A stretch of 64,000 nt of DNA from an uncultured Paracoccus sp. (GTDB lineage: Bacteria > Pseudomonadota > Alphaproteobacteria > Rhodobacterales > Rhodobacteraceae), in contig CAKTBJ010000011.1 in NCBI GenBank assembly GCA_934533075.1, forward strand, positions 5,069 through 69,068. Direction: 5' to 3'. The translations under genes and the position numbers were made by a program. The notes beneath the pieces are model-generated. The model was not told the origin of the DNA. It searched no databases and saw only the letters and a list, made by a program, of their open reading frames with translations. This document shows positions 52,802 through 61,909 of this stretch, piece after piece (the first letter of the stretch is position 1; each line of letters opens with the position of its first letter).

Positions 52802-55800
52802 GCGTGGGCGACGACGCCACCTTTGCGCAGAACCGCGCCGCCGATCCGCTGGCCTCGACCTGGCTGACGGCGAATGCAGGCTCGGGCAAGACGCGGGTGC
52901 TGACCGACCGGGTGGCGCGGCTGCTGCTGGGCGGCTGCGCGCCCGAGCGCATCCTGTGCCTGACCTATACCAAGGCCGCCGCGACCGAGATGCAGAACCG
53001 CCTGCTGTCGCGGCTGGGCGAATGGGCGATGCTGCCCGAGCCGGACCTGCGCGCCCGGCTGGCCGCCATCGGCGCCGGCGAGGGCGCCGACCTGGGCGAG
53101 GCGCGGCGCCTGTTCGCCCGCGCCATCGAGGCGCCCGGCGGCCTCAAGGTCCAGACGATCCATGCCTTTTGTGCCGCCGTCCTGCGCCGCTTTCCGCTGG
53201 AGGCCGGGGTGCCCCACGGCTTTGCCGAACTGGACGACCGCAGCGCCGCCCTGCTGCGCGCCGAGGTGCTGGATGCGATGGTCGAGGACGGCGCGCCGGA
53301 GGTGGCCGATCTGGTCGCCATCCATTCCGGGGCCGGGCTGGACGGCTGGCTGGCGGCGCTGGCGGCCTCGGATGCGCGCATGGCGCCGCCCGACCCGGAT
53401 GCGACCCGCCGCTTTGCCGGGCTGGCGCCGGGGGCGGATGCCGACGGGCTGGTTCGCGACCTGCTGGCACCGGCCGAGGTGGCGCTGATCCGGCAGGTGG
53501 CCGCGCTGGCCGCCACCGGCAGCGCCAATGACCAGAAGCTGGCCGGCCGTCTGGCCGCCGGCAACTGGGCCGCGCCGGGGCTGGCCGAGGTGGAGATCCT
53601 TGAATCGGCGCTGCTTTACGGCGCCACGGCCGCGGCGCCCTTTGGTCCCAAGCTGGGCAAGGTGCTGACCAAGGCCACCGCGGCAAGGCTGGACGACCCC
53701 GAGGCGCTGGACGCCTTCGCGCAGCGCGTGGCCGAGGCGCGCAGCCAGCGCATCGGGCTGGATTTCGCCGGTGCCGCGCTGGCGCTGCATCGGTTCGGCC
53801 ACGCCTTCGCCACCCGCTACCGTGCTGCCAAGACCGCGCAGGGCTGGCTGGATTTCGACGACCTCATCACCCGGACCGAGGCGCTGCTGTCCACCCCCGA
53901 CATGGCGCCCTGGGTGCTGTATCGGCTGGATGGCGGCATCGACCATGTGCTTGTGGACGAGGCACAGGACACCTCGCCCCTGCAATGGCAGGTGATCGGC
54001 CACCTGATCGAGGAATTCATGGCGGGCGAGGGGCAGGCCGGGCAGGGCCGGAAGAACCCGCGCACCCTGTTCGTGGTCGGCGATCCGAAACAGTCGATCT
54101 ATTCGTTCCAGGGCGCCGACATTGCCGTTTTCGACTCGCGCAGGGCGGTGTTTTCGCGCGGCTTTGCCGATGCCGGCCTGCCGATGCAGGATGCGGCGCT
54201 GCTGCATTCGTTCCGCTCGTCCCCGGCCGTGCTGCGGCTGGTGGATGCGGTCTTCCAGGGCACCGGGGCCGAGGGGCTGGGCGGCCCGCCGCGCCATATT
54301 CCCTTCCACGAGGCCCTGCCGGGGCGGGTGGACCTGTGGCCGGTCGTGACCCCGCCCGAGGCGCCGGAGCCGGCGGCGTGGGACGATCCCATCGACCTGA
54401 TCCGCCCCTCGGACGCGCCCGCACAACTGGCCGAGGCGGTGGCCGAGGCGGTGGCGGGCATGCTCGGCCAGCCCATCGCCGCCCGCAACGGCGGGGTGCG
54501 CGCGATCCGGGCGGGGGATGTGCTGATCCTCGTCCAGCGGCGTTCCGCGCTGTTTCACCAGATCATCGCCGCGCTGAAACGGCGGGGCCTGCCGGTGGCC
54601 GGCGCCGACCGGCTGAAGCTGGGCGGCGAGGTCGCCGTGCGCGACATCCGGGCGCTGCTGGCGTTCCTGTCCACGCCCGAGGACGACCTGTCGCTGGCCG
54701 AGGCGCTGCGCTCGCCGCTGCTGGGCCTGTCGGAGGATGCGCTGTATCGCCTTGCCGCCGGGCGGGGCGAGGACGAGTTCCTGTGGGCGCGGGTGCGCGA
54801 CCATGCGCCGGAGGCGGCGCGGGCGATGCTGTCGGACCTGCTGGGCGTGTCGGCGGCGCTGCGGCCCTATGAGCTGATCTCGCGCATCCTGTTGCGGCAT
54901 GGCGGGCGCGAGCGGCTGATCGCCCGGCTGGGGCCGGAGGCCGATGACGGCATCGACGAACTCATGTCGCAGGCGCTGGCCTATGAGCGGATGGAGGCGC
55001 CCTCGCTGACCGGGTTCCTGGTCTGGCTGGAGGGGGGCGATACCGAGGTCCGCCGCCAGCCCGGCGCGGCCGGCGAGGGCGAGGGGCTGGTGCGGGTGAT
55101 GACCGTGCATGGCGCCAAGGGTCTGGAATCGCCGGTGGTTTTCCTGCCGGACGGGGCGAGGCGGCGCGCGCCTGCGCCGGATGCGATCCTCAAGCGCGCC
55201 GATGGCCCGGCGCTGCCGCGCGGTCGGGCGGGCGCGCGGCCCGAGGCGCTGGAGGCGCTGGTCGCCGCCCGCGCGCAGGCCGAGGAGGCCGAGCGCCGGC
55301 GGCTGCTTTACGTCGCGCTGACGCGGGCGGAAAGCTGGCTGATCGTCGGTGCGGCAGGCGAGGCGGGCGACGAGGAAGCCGCCAGCTGGCACGCGATGGT
55401 CGCCGGCGGCATGGCGCGGGCCGAGGGGCTGGCGCGGGCCGCCGTGCAGACCCCGCTGGGCGAGGGGCTGCGGCTGTCCTTCGGCGACTGGCCCGAGGCG
55501 CTGCCCGAGGCCGTGGCGGTTCCCGCCGCGCCGCCCGAGGCCGAACCCGCCTGGCTGCGTGTGCCCGTTCCCGCACCCGCCCCGCAGCCGCGCCCCGTCG
55601 CCGCCAGCCAGCTTGCCGGCGCCAAGGTGCTGGAGGGCACCGCGCCCGCCCCGGATGCCGCGCTGTTCGGCACCCGCCTGCACCTGCTGCTGGAGCATTG
55701 GGAGGCGCTTTCCGGTCCCGATGCCGCCCGCGACCTGCTGGCCGGGGCCGAGGGCGGCATGCCCGACGATGACGAGCTGGCCGCGCTGTGGTCCGAGGCC

Positions 55801-56166
55801 GAGGCGGTGCGCGGCGCCGGGGCGCTGGCGCATCTGTTCGCCCCCGATCCCGGCGATGTGGTGCTGACCGAGGTGGCGCTGACCGCGCCCGTTCCCGGCC
55901 TGGGCATCCTGCACGGCACCATCGACCGGCTGCTGGTCGGCCCGGAGCGGGTGCTGGCCATCGACTATAAATCCAATGCCGGGATCCCCGCCCGTCCCGA
56001 GGACGTGCCGCCCGGCATCCTGCGGCAGATGGCCGCCTATCGCCTTGCGCTGGCGGCGATCTATCCGGGGCGTCGGGTCGAGGTCGCGGTGCTGTGGACG
56101 CGCGGGCGCAGCCTGATGACGCTGCCGGCGGCGCTGCTGGACGGGGTGGACCTGCCGGCGCCCTGA
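52798..56166 (+). CDS. addA: Double-strand break repair helicase AddA
   Basis: AddA is the UvrD-type 3'-5' helicase and nuclease of the AddAB complex, which resects DNA ends to load RecA. The 1,122-residue protein has ASTWLTANAGSGKTRVL (Walker A, ~24-33), CLTYTKAAATEM, VLVDEAQDTSPLQW (Walker B, ~388), DPKQSIYSFQGA, VMTVHGAKGLE, LLYVALTRAE (~837), and the C-terminal nuclease motif LAIDYKSNAG near 1055. Order addB-addA-trxA is typical of Rhodobacterales. It has no own promoter visible. Confidence 0.95.
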   Translation: MSVGDDATFAQNRAADPLASTWLTANAGSGKTRVLTDRVARLLLGGCAPERILCLTYTKAAATEMQNRLLSRLGEWAMLPEPDLRARLAAIGAGEGADLGEARRLFARAIEAPGGLKVQTIHAFCAAVLRRFPLEAGVPHGFAELDDRSAALLRAEVLDAMVEDGAPEVADLVAIHSGAGLDGWLAALAASDARMAPPDPDATRRFAGLAPGADADGLVRDLLAPAEVALIRQVAALAATGSANDQKLAGRLAAGNWAAPGLAEVEILESALLYGATAAAPFGPKLGKVLTKATAARLDDPEALDAFAQRVAEARSQRIGLDFAGAALALHRFGHAFATRYRAAKTAQGWLDFDDLITRTEALLSTPDMAPWVLYRLDGGIDHVLVDEAQDTSPLQWQVIGHLIEEFMAGEGQAGQGRKNPRTLFVVGDPKQSIYSFQGADIAVFDSRRAVFSRGFADAGLPMQDAALLHSFRSSPAVLRLVDAVFQGTGAEGLGGPPRHIPFHEALPGRVDLWPVVTPPEAPEPAAWDDPIDLIRPSDAPAQLAEAVAEAVAGMLGQPIAARNGGVRAIRAGDVLILVQRRSALFHQIIAALKRRGLPVAGADRLKLGGEVAVRDIRALLAFLSTPEDDLSLAEALRSPLLGLSEDALYRLAAGRGEDEFLWARVRDHAPEAARAMLSDLLGVSAALRPYELISRILLRHGGRERLIARLGPEADDGIDELMSQALAYERMEAPSLTGFLVWLEGGDTEVRRQPGAAGEGEGLVRVMTVHGAKGLESPVVFLPDGARRRAPAPDAILKRADGPALPRGRAGARPEALEALVAARAQAEEAERRRLLYVALTRAESWLIVGAAGEAGDEEAASWHAMVAGGMARAEGLARAAVQTPLGEGLRLSFGDWPEALPEAVAVPAAPPEAEPAWLRVPVPAPAPQPRPVAASQLAGAKVLEGTAPAPDAALFGTRLHLLLEHWEALSGPDAARDLLAGAEGGMPDDDELAALWSEAEAVRGAGALAHLFAPDPGDVVLTEVALTAPVPGLGILHGTIDRLLVGPERVLAIDYKSNAGIPARPEDVPPGILRQMAAYRLALAAIYPGRRVEVAVLWTRGRSLMTLPAALLDGVDLPAP

Positions 56167-56200
56167 CCCGGCACCCCGCCGCCTGCGGTCCCGGCGCCCC

Positions 56201-56229
56201 TTGACCCGCCGGGAGCCGGCGCCTAGCTA
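56201..56229 (+). promoter_or_regulatory. Promoter of trxA
   Basis: TTGACC (56201-56206), a 17 bp spacer and TAGCTA (56224-56229), 35 bp after the addA stop. Transcription would start near 56236, leaving a ~49 nt leader, so trxA can be expressed apart from addBA. Confidence 0.65.
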
Positions 56230-56284
56230 ACCCTCATCCCCTGCGCCGGCCACGCCGGCGCGCTGCCATTGCAAGGATGCGACC

Positions 56285-56605
56285 ATGCCGACCAAACCCG
56301 TTACCGATGCCAGTTTCGACGCCGAGGTCCGCAAGTCGGACCTGCCCGTCGTGGTGGATTTCTGGGCGCCCTGGTGCGGCCCCTGCCGTCAGATCGGTCC
56401 CGATCTGGAGGCCCTTTCCGACGAATATGCCGGCCGCGTCAAGATCGTGAAGATCAACGTGGACGAGAACCCCGATTCGCCGGCCGAGCTGGGCGTGCGC
56501 GGCATCCCGGCGCTGTTCCTGTTCAAGGACGGCGTGGTGGTGTCCAACAAGATCGGCGCCGCGCCCAAGGCTTCGCTGAAAAGCTGGATCGAGGACGCGA
56601 TCTGA
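56285..56605 (+). CDS. trxA: Thioredoxin
   Basis: A 106-residue thioredoxin with active site Cys31-Gly-Pro-Cys34 in [15 protein letters not shown], the buried Asp in VVDFW, and the cis-Pro in [11 protein letters not shown]. It reduces disulfides in the cytosol with thioredoxin reductase. Start ATG 56285 follows CAAGGATGCGACC. It has its own promoter and terminator. Confidence 0.97.
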   Translation: MPTKPVTDASFDAEVRKSDLPVVVDFWAPWCGPCRQIGPDLEALSDEYAGRVKIVKINVDENPDSPAELGVRGIPALFLFKDGVVVSNKIGAAPKASLKSWIEDAI

Positions 56606-56630
56606 TCCGCGCCTGATGTGGAACGCAATA

Positions 56631-56656
56631 CGGCGGGGCCAGGCCCCGCCGTTTTT
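56631..56656 (+). terminator. Rho-independent terminator after trxA
   Basis: CGGCGGGG (56631-56638), loop CCAGG, CCCCGCCG (56644-56651), then TTTTT. Confidence 0.85.
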
Positions 56657-56660
56657 CGTT

Positions 56661-57221
56661 TCACAGCCGGCTGACCTTCTCGGCCAGGTCGGGGCGCGGG
56701 CGCTCGGGCGGGGTTTCGCCGCCGGTGCCGATATGGACGAAGCCGGCGATCTCCTCCTGCGGGGAAAGGCCCAGCCCGCCTTCCATGAAGGGCCGGTCCT
56801 GCGCCACCGGGCCGGTCAGCCAGGTCGCCCCCCAGCCATCGGCCAGCGCGGCGTTCAGCAGCGACAGGCAGACCGCGCCCGCCGACAGGTGCTGTTCCCA
56901 GCGCGGCACCTTGGGGTGCTCGGCGGGCGAGAACACCACCGCGACGATCAGCGGCGAATCCCAGCTTTTCACGGTCTTTTCCGCCTGCGCCTCGTCGCGG
57001 CCCTGCCGCAGCACCGCCGCGCGCAGCTGCGGGTGCAGCCGGGCCTGCGCGGCGCGGTCGATCAGCACCAGCCGCCAGGGCTGGACGCGGCCGTGATCGG
57101 GCACGCGCAGCGCGGCGGTCAGCAGCGCGTCCAGCCGCGCGCCCTCCGGCGCAGGGTCCTTCAGCGCCGGCCGGGGATGCGAGCGGCGCGCGGCCAGGAA
57201 TTCGGAAGCGGTCTTGGTCAT
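56661..57221 (-). CDS. Nitroreductase-family flavoprotein
   Basis: A 186-residue nitroreductase-like protein of the YdjA/TdsD-like short subgroup. It has FLAARRSHPRPALKDPAP (FMN phosphate contact Arg-Arg-Ser), AALRVPDHGRVQPWRLVLI, and LLNAALADGWGATWLTG. Members use FMN and NAD(P)H to reduce nitro or quinone-like compounds; natural substrates are mostly unknown. The start at 57221 lies 4 bp after the stop of the histone-deacetylase-like gene, so the two form an operon. The ribosome site (AGAGGA) is somewhat distant from the ATG. Confidence 0.88.
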   Translation of the reverse strand: MTKTASEFLAARRSHPRPALKDPAPEGARLDALLTAALRVPDHGRVQPWRLVLIDRAAQARLHPQLRAAVLRQGRDEAQAEKTVKSWDSPLIVAVVFSPAEHPKVPRWEQHLSAGAVCLSLLNAALADGWGATWLTGPVAQDRPFMEGGLGLSPQEEIAGFVHIGTGGETPPERPRPDLAEKVSRL

Positions 57222-57225
57222 GGAA

Positions 57226-58323
57226 TTACAGTCCTCTGGCTCCGGCCAGCTCGCGCAGCCAGTCGGAAACATGGTTGACCCAGCGCGCCGTGGGCTGGCG
57301 CGCGCGGATGGTATCGCGCAACGGGTCGGGCGCGGCGATCGCGCTGCCTGCCAGCGTGGCGATGGCGGCATGCCCGCAAAAGGGCACATGCAGTTCCGAA
57401 TAGCCGCCTTCATGGACCAGCACCAGCCTGCCGCCGCATATCTCGCCGGCGAGGTCGGCCAGCATCGCGGTCATGGCGCCATAGGATTCGGCGCCCAGCA
57501 GCATCTGCGCGAGGGGATCGACGGCCGAGGCGTCATAGCCGCAGGCGACGATGATGATGTCGGGCCGGTGGCGGCGCAGGGCGGGGATGACCAGCCGCTC
57601 CATCGCCTCCAGATAAGTGGCGTGGCCGCAGCCGGGCGGCAGCGGGATGTTCAGGTTGGCGTCGCCCGCGCCGCGCACATCCGCCCCGCCGGTATCCAGC
57701 GGATAGCTGTTTTCCTGATGCAGGCTGACGGTCAGCACGTCCGGGTCGTCGAGGAAGATCGCCTCGGTGCCGTTGCCGTGATGCACGTCCCAATCGACCA
57801 CGGCAAAGCGCGCCGCGCGCCCCTCGGCCTGCGCGGCGCGAATACTGATGGCGATATTGGCCATCAGGCAGAAGCCGTTCGGCCAGTCGGGCATGCAGTG
57901 ATGCCCCGGCGGGCGCGACAGCGCATAGGCGCGGGCCAGGTCGCCGCTCAGCACGCTGCGCAGGGCCTCGGTGGCCAGCCCGGCCGAAAGCGCCGCGATC
58001 TCGTAGCCGCCCTTCAGGAACGGGGTGCGCAGGCCCAGCTCGCCGCCCTTGTCGTCCGAGGCGGCCTTGAACGCATCCAGATAGCGGGCCGGATGGACCC
58101 GCAGCAGTTCCTCGCGGCTGGCCTCGGCGGCGCCGCGCGTGTCAAGATCGCCCAGCAGCCCGGTCACCGCCATCAGGTTGACCAGCCGCCGCTTGGTCTC
58201 GGGCGATTCGGGCAGGGCGCCGCCCGGCTGGACGAGGCCCCCCACCGGGATCGTCAGGACATAATGCCCGCCGCCATGCCACAAGGTGCGTTCGTCATGG
58301 AAAAAGCCGGTCGGTTTGGGCAT
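57226..58323 (-). CDS. Histone-deacetylase-family zinc amidohydrolase
   Basis: A 365-residue class II HDAC-like hydrolase. Active-site blocks are RPPGHHCMPDWPNGFC (with the His pair), VVDWDVHHGNGTEAIF (zinc-binding Asp and His, ~178-185), GAGDANLNIPLPPG, and CGYDASAVDPLAQM (second zinc Asp). Bacterial relatives deacetylate acetylpolyamines, acetoin-pathway proteins or other amides; the substrate here is unknown. The start at 58323 has GGAGAC before it. It heads an operon with a nitroreductase gene and diverges from the YggU-family gene, 52 bp away. Confidence 0.9.
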   Translation of the reverse strand: MPKPTGFFHDERTLWHGGGHYVLTIPVGGLVQPGGALPESPETKRRLVNLMAVTGLLGDLDTRGAAEASREELLRVHPARYLDAFKAASDDKGGELGLRTPFLKGGYEIAALSAGLATEALRSVLSGDLARAYALSRPPGHHCMPDWPNGFCLMANIAISIRAAQAEGRAARFAVVDWDVHHGNGTEAIFLDDPDVLTVSLHQENSYPLDTGGADVRGAGDANLNIPLPPGCGHATYLEAMERLVIPALRRHRPDIIIVACGYDASAVDPLAQMLLGAESYGAMTAMLADLAGEICGGRLVLVHEGGYSELHVPFCGHAAIATLAGSAIAAPDPLRDTIRARQPTARWVNHVSDWLRELAGARGL

Positions 58324-58375
58324 TGACTGTCTCCGAGGCTGGATTCTGGCGGGCAGGGCCGCCGCGGAGGGCAGC

Positions 58376-58624
58376 ATGACCGACCTTTCCCATCTGGCGC
58401 AAGACGGGGCCATGATCGCGGTGCGGGTGACGCCCCGCGCGTCGCGCAATGCGGTCGAGATGCGCGACGGCGCGATTCGCATCGCGGTGACGGCGGTGCC
58501 GGAGGGCGGCAAGGCGACGGCGGCGGCGCAGAAGCTGCTGGCGGCGGCGCTGGGCCTGGCACCCTCGCGGCTGGTGCTGGTGCGCGGCGCGGCGGCGCGG
58601 GACAAGGTTTTCCGGCTGGCGTGA
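58376..58624 (+). CDS. DUF167 / YggU-family protein
   Basis: An 82-residue protein of the YggU family, with VRVTPRASRNAVEMRDGAIR and VTAVPEGGKATAAAQKLLA followed by VLVRGAAARDKVFRL. The family is widespread, with a small alpha/beta fold and no settled function. ATG 58376 follows CGGAGGGCAGC. An 30-residue longer frame exists but lacks conservation. It faces the minus-strand gene at 58671. Confidence 0.9.
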   Translation: MTDLSHLAQDGAMIAVRVTPRASRNAVEMRDGAIRIAVTAVPEGGKATAAAQKLLAAALGLAPSRLVLVRGAAARDKVFRLA

Positions 58625-58670
58625 GGGATTTTTTTACGGTCGATGCGCCATGCTGGCCGCGAATCACGGG

Positions 58671-58910
58671 TCAATCGGCGGAGGACAGGCGATAATTCCC
58701 CTCGGGCAGGTTCAGCGCCGCGCGCAGCTCGGCCAACTGGCGCATGGAAAAGGTGACCTGTGCCAGCGTCTCGCCGTCCTCGGCCAGTTGCTCGACGATC
58801 ACCCGGTCGTCGAGGGCGCGGATGGTGATGTCCTCGGCCAGGGGCGCGGGGTGGCCCTCGTCGATCAGGGTGACGATGGTGGCGTCGAATTCGTGCTCGA
58901 TGGTGAACAT
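58671..58910 (-). CDS. Hypothetical acidic protein, 79 residues
   Basis: A 79-residue acidic protein (MFTIEHEFDATIVTLIDEGH, then IRALDDRVIVEQL and SMRQLAELRAALNLPEG). It looks like a compact beta-alpha protein and has no export signal. The start is well supported by AAGGAG upstream of the ATG. Family not recognised; probably conserved in related organisms, to judge by its regular coding pattern. It diverges from the M48 metallopeptidase gene by 126 bp. Confidence 0.6.
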   Translation of the reverse strand: MFTIEHEFDATIVTLIDEGHPAPLAEDITIRALDDRVIVEQLAEDGETLAQVTFSMRQLAELRAALNLPEGNYRLSSAD

Positions 58911-59036
58911 GGCGGAACTCCTTCCCGGCAACATTCGCGTGAAGCCGGGGGTGGCCGCAAGGGTGCGGCTTGGCCGCTTGCAACCCTCGGGCTAATCTGC
59001 ACAAAGCCGGCAGGCGGATCGAGGCAGGGGACAGGA

Positions 59037-59792
59037 ATGCGGCAATGGATCGGGCGCGGTTTCGCGCGGGCGGCGGGGGTGGTCGTTTTGCTGGCGCTGG
59101 CCGGCTGCGTTCCCGTGCCGGAGCAGATGCCGGGCACGGTGCCGCAGGGGACGGCCAGCACCACGCCCGCCGCGGTTTCCGCCGACCAGAAGGCGCGCAA
59201 CTTCGTGTCCGTCGTCCAGCGGATGGAGCCGGCGCTGGAACAGCAATGCCTGTCCCGGCGCGCCAGCCCGATTCGCTGCGATTTCCAGTTCGTCGTCGAT
59301 GACCGCGACGGGCTGGAGCCGAACGCCTTCCAGACCGTGGACAATCAGGGCCGGCCGATCATCGGCTTCACCCTCAGCCTGATCGCCGAGACCCAGAATG
59401 CCGACGAGATCGCCTTCGTCGTCGGGCACGAGGCCAGCCACCACATCCTCGGCCATCTGGATGCCAAGGCGGGGGCGGCGCGGACCGGGGCGATCATCCT
59501 GGGCACCATCGCGGCGGCCACGGGGGGCGATCCGCTGGCGGTGCGCGGCGCGCAGAACATGGGTGCCCAGTTCGGCAGCCGCTACTTCAGCAAGGACTGG
59601 GAATTGCAGGCGGATTACCTGGGCGCGATCATCGCGAAACAGGCCGGCTACGACCCGATGCGGGGCGCGGCCTTCTTCGACCGGCTGCCCGATCCGGGCG
59701 ACCGGGTGATGGGTTCGCATCCCTCGCGCGAGGCCCGCAAGGCCCAGGTCGTGCGGGCGCTGGCCGATCTTCAGGCCGGGCGCGCCCGTTAG
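59037..59792 (+). CDS. M48-family metallopeptidase lipoprotein
   Basis: A 251-residue protein with a lipoprotein signal (LLALAGC, Cys near 24), thus anchored in the envelope. The M48 zinc site HEASHH begins near residue 131 (HExxH form), and the third ligand Glu is in WELQADYLG near 200. A C-terminal GSHPSREARKAQV stretch is typical of the family. It is much shorter than BepA and lacks TPR repeats, resembling LoiP/YcaL-type single-domain peptidases that degrade misassembled outer-membrane proteins. Start ATG 59037 follows GGGGACAGGA. Confidence 0.9.
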   Translation: MRQWIGRGFARAAGVVVLLALAGCVPVPEQMPGTVPQGTASTTPAAVSADQKARNFVSVVQRMEPALEQQCLSRRASPIRCDFQFVVDDRDGLEPNAFQTVDNQGRPIIGFTLSLIAETQNADEIAFVVGHEASHHILGHLDAKAGAARTGAIILGTIAAATGGDPLAVRGAQNMGAQFGSRYFSKDWELQADYLGAIIAKQAGYDPMRGAAFFDRLPDPGDRVMGSHPSREARKAQVVRALADLQAGRAR

Positions 59793-60071
59793 GCGCCGGC
59801 GCGACCAATGGTCGCGGCCCGGTCTTGCGCATCGTCAACCTGTGCCGTCGCGGCGGAAAACCAGTTTGCACGGATTCTGTGGCACCGCTGCAACGGTCGG
59901 CAAAAAATTTGACCTGCTTGACGCTGATTTTGGCGGATATTTCCGGTTCCGAAATGGGTGCGGAATATGCGTATTCATGGAAGGCTTGCGTTTTCAGGGA
60001 ATTTTGCCGAAAGGTGAGTTCCAGACAGAAAATATATCGCTCTGGTTGCAAAGGAAGCAGGTAAGGCCGCT

Positions 60072-60458
60072 ATGCTGGGTGTCGTCGTCTGGAGCAATGA
60101 GGTCCGCAGCAAGGCGGTGATCTGGTGCGAGGATCAGGGGGCGCTTGCCTATCTGGAGGGCTTGGCCAACCTGTCGCCGGCTTCCGCATGGCCCAGCGCC
60201 GGCGATCTGGTCGAGATGGAATGCACCCTCGAAGGCGGGCTGCGGCTGGCGCATGAGGTGCGGCTGGTGTCGCAGGGCGTGGGGGCGGCCTTGCCGCAGG
60301 CTTTGCGGGCCAGCGTCGCGCAGGCCGATGCCGACGCGGCCGCGCGCGCGTCTCTGTCCGGCGACACGCAGCATCTGCGGCTGGTCTCGAAACGCGAGCC
60401 GGTCGGATGCCCGGCCAATACCGTTTCCACCCTGCGCAGCGCCGTCGCCGGCAGCTGA
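60072..60458 (+). CDS. Hypothetical protein, 128 residues
   Basis: A 128-residue soluble protein beginning MLGVVVWSNEVRSKAVIWCE, then LVEMECTLEGGLRLAHEVRL, and a Ser/Arg-rich C-terminal tail. The central part suggests a small beta-barrel. I cannot assign a family. The ribosome site GGTAAGG is well placed. It is preceded by 279 bp of unusually AT-rich sequence for this window (59820-60060), which probably contains its promoter, though no clean -35/-10 pair was found. Confidence 0.65.
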   Translation: MLGVVVWSNEVRSKAVIWCEDQGALAYLEGLANLSPASAWPSAGDLVEMECTLEGGLRLAHEVRLVSQGVGAALPQALRASVAQADADAAARASLSGDTQHLRLVSKREPVGCPANTVSTLRSAVAGS

Positions 60459-60515
60459 TCGCGGCCAGGCGGGCGGCCCCCGGCAGACCGCCCCTTCCCA
60501 GCCGATTCCGGCGCG

Positions 60516-61076
60516 TCAGGCGCCGCGCGCCAGCGCCGCCACCCCGGTCCGCGCCTGGTCCGACAGGCCCAGCGGGCGCATCAGCTCGGCGAAGGCATCC
60601 AGCTTTTCCGGCGTGCCGGTGATCTCGAACACAAAGCTTTCCAGCGTCGAATCCACCACCTTGGCGCGAAAGATCTCGGCCAGGCGCAGCGCCTCCAGCC
60701 GCTTGTCGCCCTTGCCCGAGACCTTGAACAGGCCCAGCTCGCGCTCGACGCTGGGCGATTCCACGGTCAGGTCGTGAACGTCGTGCACCGGCACGATCCG
60801 GCCAAGCTGGGCCTTGATCTGCTCGATCACCGAGGGCGTGCCGCGCGTCACCACGGTGATGCGCGAGCGGTGGCCCTGATGGTCCACCTCGGCCACGGTC
60901 AGGCTGTCGATGTTGTAGCCGCGCCCCGAGAACAGGCCGATCACGCGCGCCAGCACGCCCGGCTCGTTCTCGACCAGCAGGGCAAGGGTGTGGCGCTCCT
61001 CGATCTCGGAATGCGGGTCGCGCAGGTCGTAGGCGGAATGGCTGGAGGCGCCCTTCTGGATGTTCAACGATGTCAT
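60516..61076 (-). CDS. ilvN: Acetolactate synthase, regulatory (small) subunit
   Basis: The small subunit activates the catalytic subunit and gives valine feedback control. The 186-residue protein has an N-terminal ACT domain (about 27-100; HTLALLVENEPGVLARVIGL and FSGRGYNIDSLTVAEVD) and a C-terminal ~75-residue domain with VHDVHDLTVESPSVEREL. Its start overlaps the stop of the upstream membrane-protein gene by 4 nt, so it is translated as the third gene of the ilvB-X-ilvN operon. Confidence 0.95.
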   Translation of the reverse strand: MTSLNIQKGASSHSAYDLRDPHSEIEERHTLALLVENEPGVLARVIGLFSGRGYNIDSLTVAEVDHQGHRSRITVVTRGTPSVIEQIKAQLGRIVPVHDVHDLTVESPSVERELGLFKVSGKGDKRLEALRLAEIFRAKVVDSTLESFVFEITGTPEKLDAFAELMRPLGLSDQARTGVAALARGA

Positions 61077-61909
61077 GGCTGGCTCTTGTTCTCGGCGGAA
61101 TGCCGTCTGGTTGGCCTTGTGCGCCGTCGCTCGTCGATCAGCGCGCGGATCATGATGGCGAGGTCCTGCACCACGAATTGCCGCTTCAGCGGGTCTTGCA
61201 GGAAATCCTCGTCGAGGTTGCGGTGCATGGTCTGCGCGACGCAGCGCGGCGCGGACAGAGCCTGAAGAAAGCGCGGCCGGTGGACCTCGTAGGCGGTGCC
61301 GATGTGATAGCCGGCATTCTCCGCCCCCTTCAGCGTATCGGCAAGGCTGGCATAGACGCCGGCGGCGGTCTCGTCCGGTTCCGCCGGCAGGATGCAGGTC
61401 ACGCCAAGCCGCATGACGTTGCAGGTGATCGCCAGTCCCACCGATTCGTCGCCCACGGTCAGGATGTAGTCGGTGCTGGTCACGCCGCTTGCATGGGCGA
61501 TCCGCAGCGTGACGTTCGAGCGCAGCCCGGCCGATGGCGGGCCGCCGTCCTGCCAGGGGATGAAGGCCAGCGGGTCATAGCTGACCTGGCGCAGCGCGCG
61601 CGGGATGTCCCGCAGGAAGAAGCTGGCGGTCAGGCTGCCCGCGCGCTGGATGTCGCGGCGCGAAGCCAGGAAGAACAGCACCAGCACGACCAGCATCCCG
61701 GTTCCCGCCGTCTCGGCCAGCGCGGCGGAGGGGGCGACCCAATCCTGCCGCCCCTCGATGAGGGCCGAGGCGACCAGCATGCCGGCCGCGCCCAGGAACA
61801 GGACCGCCACCACCGCCGTGACCGACCACCGCAGCCAGGGCGGGACCAGCCGGGCGGTCCCGCCGCCAAGCGGCAGCAGCGGGGACAGCTCGGATGCCGG
61901 TCGGCTCAC
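61073..61909 (-). CDS. Uncharacterised membrane protein between ilvB and ilvN
   Basis: A 278-residue protein with two predicted membrane helices near the N-terminus (about 25-50 and 65-82), then ~195 soluble residues. The soluble part has beta-rich stretches ([36 protein letters not shown]), a helical region, and a basic C-terminal tail ([12 protein letters not shown]). I do not recognise the family. Four-base ATGA overlaps with ilvB upstream and ilvN downstream show tight translational coupling to both acetolactate synthase subunits. It has no codon-use oddity suggesting recent arrival. Confidence 0.75.
   Translation of the reverse strand: MSRPASELSPLLPLGGGTARLVPPWLRWSVTAVVAVLFLGAAGMLVASALIEGRQDWVAPSAALAETAGTGMLVVLVLFFLASRRDIQRAGSLTASFFLRDIPRALRQVSYDPLAFIPWQDGGPPSAGLRSNVTLRIAHASGVTSTDYILTVGDESVGLAITCNVMRLGVTCILPAEPDETAAGVYASLADTLKGAENAGYHIGTAYEVHRPRFLQALSAPRCVAQTMHRNLDEDFLQDPLKRQFVVQDLAIMIRALIDERRRTRPTRRHSAENKSQP

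Noticed and set aside
52690..55914. A 1,074-codon minus-strand open frame opposite addA.
   Set aside because: Shadow frame; addA carries all helicase and nuclease motifs.
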